Shown: one piece after another, positions 38,883-47,082 of the stretch
How positions within the stretch are numbered: the first letter of the stretch is position 1
Layout of the letters: the number at the start of each line of letters is the position of its first letter
From: Micromonospora pisi
GTDB lineage: Bacteria > Actinomycetota > Actinomycetes > Mycobacteriales > Micromonosporaceae
DNA length: 64,000 nt
Assembly: GCF_003633685.1 (NCBI RefSeq)
Contig: NZ_RBKT01000001.1
Coordinates: forward strand, 8,246,001-8,310,000
Direction: 5' to 3'
Program-made: the position numbers and the translations under genes
The notes under the pieces: model-generated
Told to the model about the DNA's origin: nothing
The model's input: only the letters and a program-made list of their open reading frames with translations
Database searches by the model: none

Positions 38883-40400
38883 TCAGCCGGACTTGCAGGT
38901 TTTGTCCAGCCGGCACGCGGCCTCCGCTCCCACCCGCCGCTGTAGCTCGGCGAGCTGCACATCGGTCAGGCCGCGCAACTCGCCGGACGGCACCGGAGCA
39001 GACGCCGGGGCACCCGAGGTGTCCGCCCCGTACTGGGTGCCGACCCCGTTGCCGTTGACGCCGGCCAACGTGCCGCACCGGTACACCGACCCGTCGGCGC
39101 GCTGGAGACAGGTCGGCTTGTCGCCCTTGAGGTCCCCGGTGCCGGTTGCCCGGTACAGGACGTTCTGGCCGGTGCCGAGGGTCGCCACCCACTGGTTGCC
39201 GCCGGTGGGTATGACCTCGTACACGGTGATGGCCTGCCAGTTCGGGATGTCCTGGTAGTCGGCCTTGATCCGATCCACGATCGCCTTCGGCGACACCCAC
39301 ACCGGGTTCGTCTTGTGGATCGTGATCGGTGCCAGCCGTAGCCCGTTATGGCGGGCAGGCACCGTCGACACCACGGAGATCGCGGTTGCGGAACCGCGAC
39401 CGGTCAGCGGGGTCACGTACACCGGCTGGCCGTCGGCCGACAGGGTGAACTCCGAGTCGTTGCCGGAGTTGACGTCGTCGTCGGGGGTCTCCCACCCGGA
39501 CCGCTTGAACAGCCAGTCGAAGAACCCGCCCATTCCGGCGGTCGCTTCCCGCTGTTGGGCGGCGAGGCTCAGCGGGTACGAGGGCCCGGGGATGTTCGCC
39601 GTGTCGGTGGTGATCGTCAGGGCGCCGGTCTTGCCGTCGTACAGGGCCACCCCGGCGGGGCGCTCGGTGATCACGAACTTCCCGACCTGCCGTTTCAACG
39701 GCACCACGACCATCGGCCGGTCCCCGTTGCAGTACGCGTACACGTCGTCGCCGTTGAACCTCAGGTACCGGTCCTCCTTGGAGATTTCCCGGCCGAGGTT
39801 GCTGCCCCACCAGCCCGATACCCGGTCGGTGGCCTTGCCTTTGTCGAACGTGCACTTCTGCTCGGCGGCGCCTCGGCCTTGCAACGGGATCTGCTGCGAC
39901 AGCGCCACCTCATACCCGGACAGGAACCCTCGCCGGTTGACGAGGGTGGCGTACCGGTCCTCACTGGGGAGGTAGGTGGTGCCGGCGATGTCACCGGCGG
40001 TGTCGCCCAGGTTGGGTCGGGCCTGCGCCTCGCCGACCTGGTACGGGGCGCGTGGGGCGAGGGTTGGTACCTGATCGGTGGTGACCGTGATCGCTTGTGC
40101 GTACGTCCGGTCCTGGCTGTATTGGGTGTGGAGCAGCCAGCCGATTCCGATCACGCCGCCGAGGACGAACCCGAGCGTGATGAGAGCGAACCCGCGCCCG
40201 TCGCTACCGGATCCCCCGGCGCCGGCCGCCGCTCCGCCGATCACGAACGCGATGAAGACGGCGAACGCAGCGAGCAGGGGAACCATCTTCCGGAGTTCCC
40301 ACACGAAGATGGTCGAGTAGTAGGGGGCGATGGCGAACCACAGGGCGGTCAGGGCGGCCAGCACCCCGAGGGTGAGCAGGACTTTTGCGGTGCGGGTCAT
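38883..40400 (-). CDS. Large membrane protein with three N-terminal helices
   Basis: The ATG at 40400 follows AAGGAT and gives 505 residues. The first 95 residues hold three membrane helices (VLLTLGVLAALTALWFAIA; VPLLAAFAVFIAFVIGGAA; ALITLGFVLGGVIGIGWLL). The remaining 400 residues are a beta-rich soluble domain with Cys residues in 'QKCTFDKGK', 'YAYCNGDRP', 'PTCLQRADGSVYRCG' and 'ACRLDKTCKSG'. The gene stands alone between a hairpin and a gap, with its own motif upstream. The function is unknown; an envelope-associated role, perhaps in exclusion, is possible. Confidence 0.75.
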   Translation of the reverse strand: MTRTAKVLLTLGVLAALTALWFAIAPYYSTIFVWELRKMVPLLAAFAVFIAFVIGGAAAGAGGSGSDGRGFALITLGFVLGGVIGIGWLLHTQYSQDRTYAQAITVTTDQVPTLAPRAPYQVGEAQARPNLGDTAGDIAGTTYLPSEDRYATLVNRRGFLSGYEVALSQQIPLQGRGAAEQKCTFDKGKATDRVSGWWGSNLGREISKEDRYLRFNGDDVYAYCNGDRPMVVVPLKRQVGKFVITERPAGVALYDGKTGALTITTDTANIPGPSYPLSLAAQQREATAGMGGFFDWLFKRSGWETPDDDVNSGNDSEFTLSADGQPVYVTPLTGRGSATAISVVSTVPARHNGLRLAPITIHKTNPVWVSPKAIVDRIKADYQDIPNWQAITVYEVIPTGGNQWVATLGTGQNVLYRATGTGDLKGDKPTCLQRADGSVYRCGTLAGVNGNGVGTQYGADTSGAPASAPVPSGELRGLTDVQLAELQRRVGAEAACRLDKTCKSG

Positions 40401-40430
40401 ATGGCGGATCCTTCCGTCGGAATGCGTTGC

Positions 40431-40444
40431 ATCGCATCTATCAA
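40431..40444 (-). promoter_or_regulatory. Conserved TTGATAGATGCGAT element
   Basis: On the minus strand, 31 bases before the ATG at 40400, lies TTGATAGATGCGAT. It matches 12 of 14 positions of TTGGTAGATGCAAT at 53809-53822, which lies in front of another operon. TAGATG could serve as a -10 hexamer. The local sequence is AT-richer than its surroundings. Confidence 0.45.
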
Positions 40445-40500
40445 GCTACGCGACGCGGGCAATGCTGGCAAGAATATCTACCGAGTTGGGTACAGGTGTT

Positions 40501-40537
40501 GTGGGTGCGGCCCGAAGGGTGGTCGGGCCGCACCCAC
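40501..40537 (-). terminator. Strong hairpin after the clamp-like gene
   Basis: A perfect 13-base-pair stem (GTGGGTGCGGCCC with its complement, loop of 11) begins 12 bases after the stop at 40549. There is no T-run, but GC-rich hairpins of this kind act as terminators in actinomycetes. It separates the replication operon from the membrane protein gene. Confidence 0.65.
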
Positions 40538-40548
40538 GGCTCGCACCG

Positions 40549-41223
40549 TCAGGCGACCGACGACAACCGGCGCGTCGACATCCGTACCGGCTGGATCGCC
40601 CCCACGAACCGCTTACCGATCCGCACGTGAGCCATCTCGTCCGGACCGGTGAACGTCCACTCCGCCTCGCCGCCGCGTTGACGCACGTCACCGAACCGGC
40701 CCAACCGGGCCCCGTTGAACGCGATCTTGCTGACCGGGCGCGCCAGGATCGGGGCGTGGAGGATCGGCCGCGGGTCCGGGAAGTCGACCACGACCCCGTT
40801 CGCCACCATTGACAGGCCGAACCCGCCGCCGGTGTCGATGCTCCGGGAGATCCGCAGCCGCCCGTCAGGGCCGTCGCCGATGTAGTCGAGCGCAACCGGA
40901 ACGCTGCCCTGCTTGGTGCCGAGCTTGAACTTCTTGGTCACCTCGATGGCGGTGGCCAGGTCGATCAGGATCTTCCACGGCTCGTCGTCCCCACCGAAGT
41001 CGGGCCACAGCCCGTCCTGCGCGTCGGCGTCGCTGTCAGGGTCGTCGTCGGGGTGCCACGACGAGATACCCGCGTAGACCCGGTCGGTGGCGGCAACGTG
41101 AAGCATCTCGCCGTCCCACCGGATCTGGACGCAGTTCAGGTCGGGGACCTCTTTGTTGTCGGCGGCGAACCCGACGACGTCGTTGATGAGGCCGATCAGG
41201 TCACTGGTGCGAAGCGTGATCAT
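40549..41223 (-). CDS. DnaN-like second clamp protein
   Basis: The ATG at 41223 gives 224 residues. Its N-terminal part (SDLIGLINDVVGFAADN ... VQIRWDGEMLHVAATDR) aligns with the middle domain of the phage DnaN two genes upstream ([17 protein letters not shown] ... [18 protein letters not shown]), including the ATDR block. At 224 residues it can hold only about two clamp domains, compared with three in DnaN. It may be a clamp inhibitor, a partial clamp or a specialised clamp. Confidence 0.65.
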   Translation of the reverse strand: MITLRTSDLIGLINDVVGFAADNKEVPDLNCVQIRWDGEMLHVAATDRVYAGISSWHPDDDPDSDADAQDGLWPDFGGDDEPWKILIDLATAIEVTKKFKLGTKQGSVPVALDYIGDGPDGRLRISRSIDTGGGFGLSMVANGVVVDFPDPRPILHAPILARPVSKIAFNGARLGRFGDVRQRGGEAEWTFTGPDEMAHVRIGKRFVGAIQPVRMSTRRLSSVA

Positions 41224-41258
41224 GGATGTTCTCCGTTCTGGTTGATGGGGGCACTGGA

Positions 41259-41735
41259 TCAAGAGGCCCGCTCGTTCGCGGGGACGTAGAACGGCATCAA
41301 CTCGCGCCGCTTGATGTCGGCCGCCTCGGCAGCGGTCTGCTCCGAGTCGTAGGTGCCGCACATGTAGGTCTTGCCGCGAAACTTCACGCGTGCGATCCAG
41401 CGCCCCGACCGGGTTGGGTGAACGCCCCTGTACTTCGACTTCCCGCGGCCCGCGACGTTCTGACTGGACCCACTCGGATTGACCACCCGTAGGTTGGACC
41501 GCCGGTTGTCGAGCCGGTTGCCGCTGCGGTGATCGCCGATCATCCCGTCGCCGGCCGCGAGTCCGAGCACCCACCGGTGGACGACTTGGACGCGCCCGCA
41601 GTCGAACATCTGGGCGTATCCGTGCGACCCGATCGACAGTCGCCGACTGGCGAGACGGAGGTAGTCGTCCGAGTCGAGAAGTACCGGCACCGGGCCATCC
41701 TTTGTGGAGGCGTTCACCTCAACCCACGCCCGCAT
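41259..41735 (-). CDS. HNH endonuclease with AP2 domain
   Basis: The ATG at 41735 overlaps the ssb stop (TGATG) and gives 158 residues. The HNH_3 part reads 'VHRWVLGLAAGDGMIGDHRSGNRLDNRRSNLRVV', followed by an AP2 DNA-binding domain 'SKYRGVHPTRSGRWIARVKFRGKTYMCG'. This domain pair is typical of free-standing homing endonucleases. It sits between ssb and the clamp-like gene. Confidence 0.85.
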   Translation of the reverse strand: MRAWVEVNASTKDGPVPVLLDSDDYLRLASRRLSIGSHGYAQMFDCGRVQVVHRWVLGLAAGDGMIGDHRSGNRLDNRRSNLRVVNPSGSSQNVAGRGKSKYRGVHPTRSGRWIARVKFRGKTYMCGTYDSEQTAAEAADIKRRELMPFYVPANERAS

Positions 41736-42232
41736 CAGAAGGGCGGGTTTTCGTCGAAGTTCCCGCCTGAGCCTCCCTGCGATTCCTGGTGCGCCCACGG
41801 GTCGTTCATGCTGCCGCCCTGGGCCGGGGCAGCGCCCCGGGCCTGTCCGCCACCGCCGCCACCGGAGCGGGACATCTTCTGGACGCTCGCCGTGGCGTAC
41901 CGCAGCGACGGGCCGATCTCGTCGACCTCCAGTTCGATGACGGTGCGCTTCTCGCCCTCGCGGGTTTCGTAGCTGCGCTGCTTGAGTCGGCCCGAGACGA
42001 TGACCCGGTCACCGCGCTTCAGTGACTCGGCGACGTGCTCGGCCGGCTGGTTCCAGACCTTGCACTGCATGAACAGGGGCTCGCCGTCCTTCCACTCGTT
42101 CGTGGTCCGGTCCATGAACCGGGGCGTGGATGCGACCCGGAAGTTCGCGACCGCCGCGCCGTTCGGGGTGAATTTGAGCTCCGGGTCATCGGTCAGGTTG
42201 CCGATGATCGTGATGGTGGTGTCTCCAGCCAT
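41735..42232 (-). CDS. ssb: Single-stranded DNA-binding protein
   Basis: The 165-residue protein from ATG 42232 has the OB fold of bacterial SSB ([51 protein letters not shown]) and a Gly-rich flexible part. It ends in an acidic tip 'FDENPPF', close to the consensus DDxPF that recruits partner proteins. Confidence 0.95.
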   Translation of the reverse strand: MAGDTTITIIGNLTDDPELKFTPNGAAVANFRVASTPRFMDRTTNEWKDGEPLFMQCKVWNQPAEHVAESLKRGDRVIVSGRLKQRSYETREGEKRTVIELEVDEIGPSLRYATASVQKMSRSGGGGGGQARGAAPAQGGSMNDPWAHQESQGGSGGNFDENPPF

Positions 42233-42272
42233 GGGTGTGTCTCCTTCGTTGTTGTGGTTGGGTTTTGGCCGG

Positions 42273-43421
42273 TCAGCGGGTCACGCGGATCGGCATGATC
42301 AGGTACCGGTAGTGCGGGTCCGGCTCCTCGCCGGCAGACGGGGCCCCCGTCATCACGGCCGGTTTGAACGCGTCCACGAACCCGAAATGCGCCACCGACT
42401 GGTTCAGGGCCTGCAACCCCTCCACCAGGTAGTGCGGGTTGAACCCGATGGTGAGCGGGGCGCCGGTGAATCTGGTGTCCATGGCCTCGGATGCGCGGGC
42501 GTCCTCGGTACCGCCGGCCTCCACCACGAGCCCGTCCAAGCTGAAGGTCAGGAGGACTGGGGTGGTGCGTTCGGCGACCAACGCCACCCGCTGCACAACC
42601 TCGATCAGCGAGGCGACCGGCACCTGCGCATGGGCCGCGTACTCCTTCGGGAACAGGGACCGGACCGGCGGGTAGTTCTGCCCGTCGAGGAGCCGGGAGG
42701 TGAACTCGTGCCGGGGGCCGGCGATCCCCGCCACCCCCTGACCGGGGCTGGTCTGGTCCAGGGACAGGGTGACGGTGCCGCCGGCCGACGCGAAACCTTT
42801 GGCCATGCCGGCGAGCACCTTCGCCGGGATGAGGGCAGCGAGCCCGTCCGGGAGGTCGGCGGCCGGCTCCCACGGCACCTCGGCCACGGCGAGCCGGTAC
42901 CGGTCGGTGGCGAGCATCGCCATGGTGTTGCCGTTCAGCTCGACCCGAACACCGGTCATCATCGGCAGGGTGTCGTCCCGGCCGGCGGCCACCGCGACCT
43001 GGGCGACCAGCCGGCCGAACGCGGCGGCGTCGATCGTCCCGGCCGGGTTCGGAATGACCGGCAGCGCCGGGTAGTCCTCCACCGGCATCGTCGGCAGGGT
43101 GAACCGGGCGCTACCGCACACCATCTCCAGGTGGGTGCCGACAGCGGTCAGCTCAACCGGTTTCGCCGGCAACGCTTTGGTGATCTCGGCGAGGAGCTTG
43201 CCCGACACCAGGACCGCGCCGGGCTGCTCGTCGGTGCGGGCGATGGTGTCGACCTGGCTGCGGGTGGACACCTCGTAGTCGAACCCGGTCACTGTGAGGG
43301 TGCCGTGCTCGATGCGGAGAAGGAGGCCGGACAGGACCGGCACCGACGGGCGGGCCGGGAGTTGCTTCGCCGCGGTGCCGACCGCTTCGGCGAGCACCTT
43401 CGGGTCGACGGTGGCCTTCAC
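42273..43421 (-). CDS. dnaN: DNA polymerase III beta clamp
   Basis: The GTG at 43421 gives 382 residues, full clamp length. Landmarks are '[14 protein letters not shown]' in domain 1, '[15 protein letters not shown] ... [13 protein letters not shown]' in domain 2, and the C terminus '[13 protein letters not shown]', matching the MPxRL end of DnaN. It should tether the host replicase to phage DNA. A phage-encoded clamp is uncommon outside some actinobacterial and Firmicutes phages. Confidence 0.93.
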   Translation of the reverse strand: MKATVDPKVLAEAVGTAAKQLPARPSVPVLSGLLLRIEHGTLTVTGFDYEVSTRSQVDTIARTDEQPGAVLVSGKLLAEITKALPAKPVELTAVGTHLEMVCGSARFTLPTMPVEDYPALPVIPNPAGTIDAAAFGRLVAQVAVAAGRDDTLPMMTGVRVELNGNTMAMLATDRYRLAVAEVPWEPAADLPDGLAALIPAKVLAGMAKGFASAGGTVTLSLDQTSPGQGVAGIAGPRHEFTSRLLDGQNYPPVRSLFPKEYAAHAQVPVASLIEVVQRVALVAERTTPVLLTFSLDGLVVEAGGTEDARASEAMDTRFTGAPLTIGFNPHYLVEGLQALNQSVAHFGFVDAFKPAVMTGAPSAGEEPDPHYRYLIMPIRVTR

Positions 43422-43741
43422 GCGGCGGCCCGTAGAACCCGGAGCCCGCCACGGCGCTTGACCGCACGGCGCTCCTCCTCGGACATGCCGCCCCACACCC
43501 CGGCGTCCTGCCCGGACTCCAGCGCCCATTGGAGGCAGGCGTCGGTGACCGTGCAGCCACGGCACACGGCCTTGGCCTGCTCGACCTGGAGCAGGGCGGG
43601 GCCGGAGGTGCCGATCGGGAAGAACAGCTCGGGGTCCTCGTCGCGGCAGGCGGAGTAGTGGCGCCAGTTCAGCCCCTTGCGCTCGGGGTCGGCGGGCTGG
43701 CCGTTGAGCTTCGGCGGCGGGCTGGCCTTCTTGACGGTCAT
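43418..43741 (-). CDS. WhiB-family transcription regulator (canonical)
   Basis: The ATG at 43741 has AAGGAGG. The 107-residue product shows the normal WhiB arrangement: 'YSACRDEDPELFFPIG', then 'AKAVCRGCTVTDACLQWALE' (CxxC-x5-C), the turn 'DAGVWGGMSEEER', and a basic tail '[13 protein letters not shown]'. It should carry a [4Fe-4S] cluster and bind the host principal sigma factor, as other WhiB proteins do. The mycobacteriophage TM4 WhiB is a known precedent for a phage regulator that affects septation and superinfection. Confidence 0.9.
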   Translation of the reverse strand: MTVKKASPPPKLNGQPADPERKGLNWRHYSACRDEDPELFFPIGTSGPALLQVEQAKAVCRGCTVTDACLQWALESGQDAGVWGGMSEEERRAVKRRGGLRVLRAAA

Positions 43742-43941
43742 TTGTCCTCCTTGCGTGGTTGGGTTGGTGCTTTTGGGTGGGTGTCCCACCCCTTTTCGTC
43801 GTCGCCGGTGGCCGGGATCTGCTCGGGAGTGCGGTAGCCGTACCGGGTGTCGCCGCCGTAGTCGGGGTCGATCACCGGCGGCCGGGGGTCTCGCTTGAAG
43901 TTCAGGTGGACCCGCCTGCGGCCGGTCTTCACGCGGTTCAC
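43738..43941 (-). CDS. Small basic-to-acidic protein, unknown
   Basis: This 67-residue protein from GTG 43941 has a basic N terminus (NRVKTGRRRVHLNFKRDPRPP) and a polar rest (DPDYGGDTRYGYRTPEQIP). It overlaps both neighbours. Nothing further is recognised. Confidence 0.55.
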   Translation of the reverse strand: MNRVKTGRRRVHLNFKRDPRPPVIDPDYGGDTRYGYRTPEQIPATGDDEKGWDTHPKAPTQPRKEDK

Positions 43942-44144
43942 TGGGCACCGGCCCGGCGTAGTCCTCGGAACGGGCGCACGACGCAGGTCCCGTCGGGGAG
44001 CTGCACCATGACGTTCCGGGGAGTGGTGGGCTTGAGATCGAGGTGCGGGACCCTGGGCATGCGTTCGGTCTTGCGCTGCTGCCGCCAGGCCACAATCGCC
44101 ACGACGGGTTCACCGCGCAGCAGGTAAGTGGTCCCGGGGATCAC
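43938..44144 (-). CDS. Small beta-rich protein, unknown
   Basis: The 68-residue product from GTG 44144 looks like a short SH3-type barrel (GTTYLLRGEPVVAIVAWRQQ ... NVMVQLPDGTCVVRPFRGLR). Overlaps at both ends support it. The function is unknown. Confidence 0.6.
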   Translation of the reverse strand: MIPGTTYLLRGEPVVAIVAWRQQRKTERMPRVPHLDLKPTTPRNVMVQLPDGTCVVRPFRGLRRAGAQ

Positions 44145-45091
44145 GCCGCCACCGCCGTACGACCAGCCGGGTACTCCCGGATGCGGAGGTCCTCGGGCCA
44201 GGTCGACCAGTCGCCGCCCTTACCCGTGCCGGCCCACCGCTGCCCGAGTTGCTTCACGAAGACGGCGGTGCCGGCGGCCCGAGCCTTGCCGATCAGCTCG
44301 TACACCCAGTCCAGGTGCATCGGGCGTGACCTGGGCCCGGACTCCCCGCCGATGATCAGCCAGTCGATACCGGTCAGGTCCAGCGACGGCAGCGGCCCGA
44401 GCAGCGGTTCGGCGGAGATGAACCGCACTACGGCCGGGGTGGCACGCAGGTCGTCGGCCCGGTCGGTGTGCTTGTCCAGCTCGATCGAGGTGCCCATCCA
44501 CACGTTCGGCAGAGGCCACTCCATGCGGTGGTATAGACCGTGCTTCAGTCCGGGCACGTACATGGGGTTGTGTGGGGTTGCCGCCCATTCCATCTCCGAC
44601 CGGAAATGCACGCCCGACTGGTGGCCGGCGCCGCAGTTGCAGTCGTCGGTCAGGATTCGGGCCATCCGGCGAGGGCGCTTGGTGAGGATCTGGTAGGTGT
44701 GCTGTCGGGTGTCGGCCATGACCGCCCACACGCGGGTCAGGAACTCGCGGGTGATTCGGGCGTGCCCGAGGTCGGACATGGAGTTAACGAACACGGTGCT
44801 GGGCTTGCGCCACCGCAGCGGCTCCGGGAGCACATCGGGGTGCATGGTGACGCCGAACCCCGGCCCGGAGGTGACTGGGTTGCCGTCGTTCTGGTACTTC
44901 GCGGACCCCATGGCCTTGAGCCGCTTGGCCATGGTGCAGGCGTAGCAGCCGCCGATGCCGTCTTCGCCTTGGTCGTCGTCGGACATGGGCAGACCGCACC
45001 CGGCGCTGATCTTGTCGCAGCCGGTAGTCGGGTTCCAGGTGCGTCCGACGGTGCCGGCCCGCTTCGTCCATTCGATGTCGGTCTCAGACAT
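44141..45091 (-). CDS. Phage Gp37/Gp68 family protein (DUF5131)
   Basis: The 316-residue protein from ATG 45091 begins 'SETDIEWTKRAGTVGRTWNPTTGCDKISAGC' and has 'CYACTMAKRLKAMG', 'TVFVNSMSDLGH', 'YQILTKRPRRMAR', 'WMGTSIELDKHTDRADDL' and 'FISAEPLLGPL'. Together these are diagnostic of the phage Gp37/Gp68 family (DUF5131). The Cys cluster and barrel-like strands suggest a radical-SAM-like fold, which is inference. The role is unsettled; it occurs in many phages and mobile elements. Confidence 0.88.
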   Translation of the reverse strand: MSETDIEWTKRAGTVGRTWNPTTGCDKISAGCGLPMSDDDQGEDGIGGCYACTMAKRLKAMGSAKYQNDGNPVTSGPGFGVTMHPDVLPEPLRWRKPSTVFVNSMSDLGHARITREFLTRVWAVMADTRQHTYQILTKRPRRMARILTDDCNCGAGHQSGVHFRSEMEWAATPHNPMYVPGLKHGLYHRMEWPLPNVWMGTSIELDKHTDRADDLRATPAVVRFISAEPLLGPLPSLDLTGIDWLIIGGESGPRSRPMHLDWVYELIGKARAAGTAVFVKQLGQRWAGTGKGGDWSTWPEDLRIREYPAGRTAVAA

Positions 45092-45782
45092 GTGCCACCT
45101 CCTTCATGTGGTTGTGGTTGGGGTGGTGTTTGCCGGCCAGTACCTCGGTCGCGAGCCGGCCAGCCGGGGTGGCCGGGTCGAGGTCGCGGATCTCTTCCAG
45201 GGCGATCCGGAACACGGCAGCGTCGGTGAACGCCTGGCCGATCCGGTCGCATGCCAGCGCGGCGCTCGGCGCGGGCGCGGCCGGGGTGAACAGATCCGCC
45301 GGGGACAGGTCGGTGATGACCACCGTCATCCCGCCGTGAGGCGACACCAGCCGGCGGCGGTCGGCGGCCGGCAGCCCCGCCAGGACGGTTGGCCACAGCG
45401 GGCCGATCGCCAACGTGGCCGACTCCAGGTACTCCGGGGTGTCGTCGGGGATGAGCGACCAGCCGGGCGCCGAAGCGCCATTCGGACGCTTCGCCGTTGG
45501 CGCCTGTACGAACGGCGGCCCGAACGCGTCGATGACCGGTTTCGCGGTTTCCGAGTAGTTCAGGGCGTCCCGGCGGGCGCGGTCGGTGAAGTGGAACGTG
45601 ATGTTGTACCGGACCCGGCGGAGGTGCTTCGGGAGCCGGTAGAACGCGGCGGTGTCGTACCCGGCCTTCCGCCACTGCTTCCGGTTCGCCGACGTCGGCC
45701 GCGGCCCCTTGTTGTGGGAGTCGTTGGTCGACCACAACTGCGCCGGGGCGGCGATGTGGAGCGTCCAGGTGCGGCCGGTCAC
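45084..45782 (-). CDS. RusA-like Holliday junction resolvase
   Basis: The GTG at 45782 gives 232 residues. The RusA layout is seen in 'WTLHIAAPAQLWSTNDSHNKG', 'VRYNITFHFTDRARRDALNYSETAKPVIDAFG' and 'IPDDTPEYLESATLAIG', where the Asp residues of DALN and IPDD are the expected metal ligands. It should cut branched phage DNA before packaging. The C-terminal 80 residues extend beyond the usual 120-residue family length. Confidence 0.75.
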   Translation of the reverse strand: MTGRTWTLHIAAPAQLWSTNDSHNKGPRPTSANRKQWRKAGYDTAAFYRLPKHLRRVRYNITFHFTDRARRDALNYSETAKPVIDAFGPPFVQAPTAKRPNGASAPGWSLIPDDTPEYLESATLAIGPLWPTVLAGLPAADRRRLVSPHGGMTVVITDLSPADLFTPAAPAPSAALACDRIGQAFTDAAVFRIALEEIRDLDPATPAGRLATEVLAGKHHPNHNHMKEVAHV

Positions 45783-46198
45783 TGGGTCACGTCCAGTGGG
45801 GTGATCTCCCGCAGTACCCGGCCCGGGTCGGCGCCCCGCCGTACGGCGGTCGGCCAGTCGATCCATTCCTCGGCGACCACGTCCCACCAGTGGCGGTCGT
45901 GGCGGCGCTCGTGCCGGTCGTTGTGGCCTTCGGCGTCGTCCCGGCGGAACACCCGGTCGTTGCTGCCGTCCGGGTCGGTGCCGCCGAGCATGGTGCCGTC
46001 AGCGGGCTCGCCGGGCAGGTCCGGGAGGATCACCTTGTCGATCCGGTCCGGTCGTACCCACACCTGCTGCACGTCGGTCTTGCCCAGCACCTCGATCACG
46101 GCGCCGACACCGGGCAGCCAGCGGAGGACGGTGCCGCGCACCAGCACCTCATCGCCAACCATCGGTGTTTCCACGCCGGGGTTCAGGTCGCCGACCAT
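45779..46198 (-). CDS. Hypothetical protein
   Basis: The ATG at 46198 overlaps the upstream stop (TGATG). The 139-residue product has an N-terminal barrel-like part (MVGDEVLVRGTVLRWLPGVGAVIEV) and a His/Asp/Arg-rich middle (EGHNDRHERRHDRHWWD). The function is unknown. Confidence 0.6.
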   Translation of the reverse strand: MVGDLNPGVETPMVGDEVLVRGTVLRWLPGVGAVIEVLGKTDVQQVWVRPDRIDKVILPDLPGEPADGTMLGGTDPDGSNDRVFRRDDAEGHNDRHERRHDRHWWDVVAEEWIDWPTAVRRGADPGRVLREITPLDVTQ

Positions 46199-46629
46199 CA
46201 GCCGTTCACCTCACGGTTGATCAGCAGGTCGGTGTCGACGATCCCGTCCCCGCCGTGCTCCTCTTGGTCGTGGTTGGCCCAGTTCCGTACCAGCCGGTCG
46301 TGCTCATCGGCGGTGTCGTCACCGGTGCCGAGGACACCGTGGGTGGTGCAGCGCAGCACCCACACGGCGTTGCCGCCCTTGGGGCGGGATTCGAGGGTTC
46401 CGGAGCCCTCGCCGTAGAGGTTGTGCCCGAGGTTGCGGGCGAACACCTCGGCGATGACGGGGTTGTCGCGGAACTCTTCACGGGACTCGTCGTAGGTGTC
46501 CCAGTCGGCGTCGCGGAGCTTTTCGAGCAGGGTGCCGAGGACGGCGCGGATGGTGTGCGCCGGGGCGTAGGTATCAATCAGCGCGCTGGCGACCGGGTTG
46601 AAGATGTCGCTACCGGAGGAGAGGCCCAT
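46198..46629 (-). CDS. Hypothetical protein
   Basis: From ATG 46629 (TGATG overlap), 143 residues, mainly helical at the N terminus (DIFNPVASALIDTYAPAHT; AVLGTLLEKLRDADWD) with 'FARNLGHNLYGEGSG' and an acidic C-terminal half. No family is recognised. Confidence 0.6.
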   Translation of the reverse strand: MGLSSGSDIFNPVASALIDTYAPAHTIRAVLGTLLEKLRDADWDTYDESREEFRDNPVIAEVFARNLGHNLYGEGSGTLESRPKGGNAVWVLRCTTHGVLGTGDDTADEHDRLVRNWANHDQEEHGGDGIVDTDLLINREVNG

Positions 46630-47081
46630 CAGCGGGTCACCGCCAGCGCGAGCTGTTGCTGAACCGCCGACACCAGATGCGGCTCCGGTGTCCAGAGCCC
46701 CAGCGCACCTCGGGCCGGAATCGGCTGGTCCAGGACCCGCACGTGGTCCAGGACCAAGTGGGCCGCCGGCAGGGTGCCGCGCCGGGTCTCGTACCACTCC
46801 TCACCCCACGGCCGGCAGCACCGGTTCTCCGCGCGGTGGGCGTCGACCAGGTCGGCGACGGCGAGGACGGCCCGCATCGGGCGCCCGTGAGCCGGGTCGG
46901 TGCCCCAGATGCGGATGCACCGGTAGTCGGCCTCGCCGGTCTTCGAGATGGACGCGCCGGCGTGGATGAGGATCGGGCCCCGGTAGGTGGTGGACTGGCC
47001 GCGGTTCTCGACCCGCTTCGCCCCGGGGGCGGTGGTGGCGATGCAGGACGCCCACGGCTGCTGGACAGTGATGGCCTTCAT
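46629..47081 (-). CDS. ASCH/PUA-like domain protein
   Basis: The 150-residue protein from ATG 47081 starts 'KAITVQQPWASCIATTAPGAKRVENR' and continues 'YRGPILIHAGA' and 'MRAVLAVADLVDAH', which is the ASCH fold (PUA superfamily). Members bind RNA or act on modified nucleosides. It may sense or read modified bases, but no catalytic activity is evident. Confidence 0.8.
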   Translation of the reverse strand: MKAITVQQPWASCIATTAPGAKRVENRGQSTTYRGPILIHAGASISKTGEADYRCIRIWGTDPAHGRPMRAVLAVADLVDAHRAENRCCRPWGEEWYETRRGTLPAAHLVLDHVRVLDQPIPARGALGLWTPEPHLVSAVQQQLALAVTR

Positions 47082-47082
47082 C

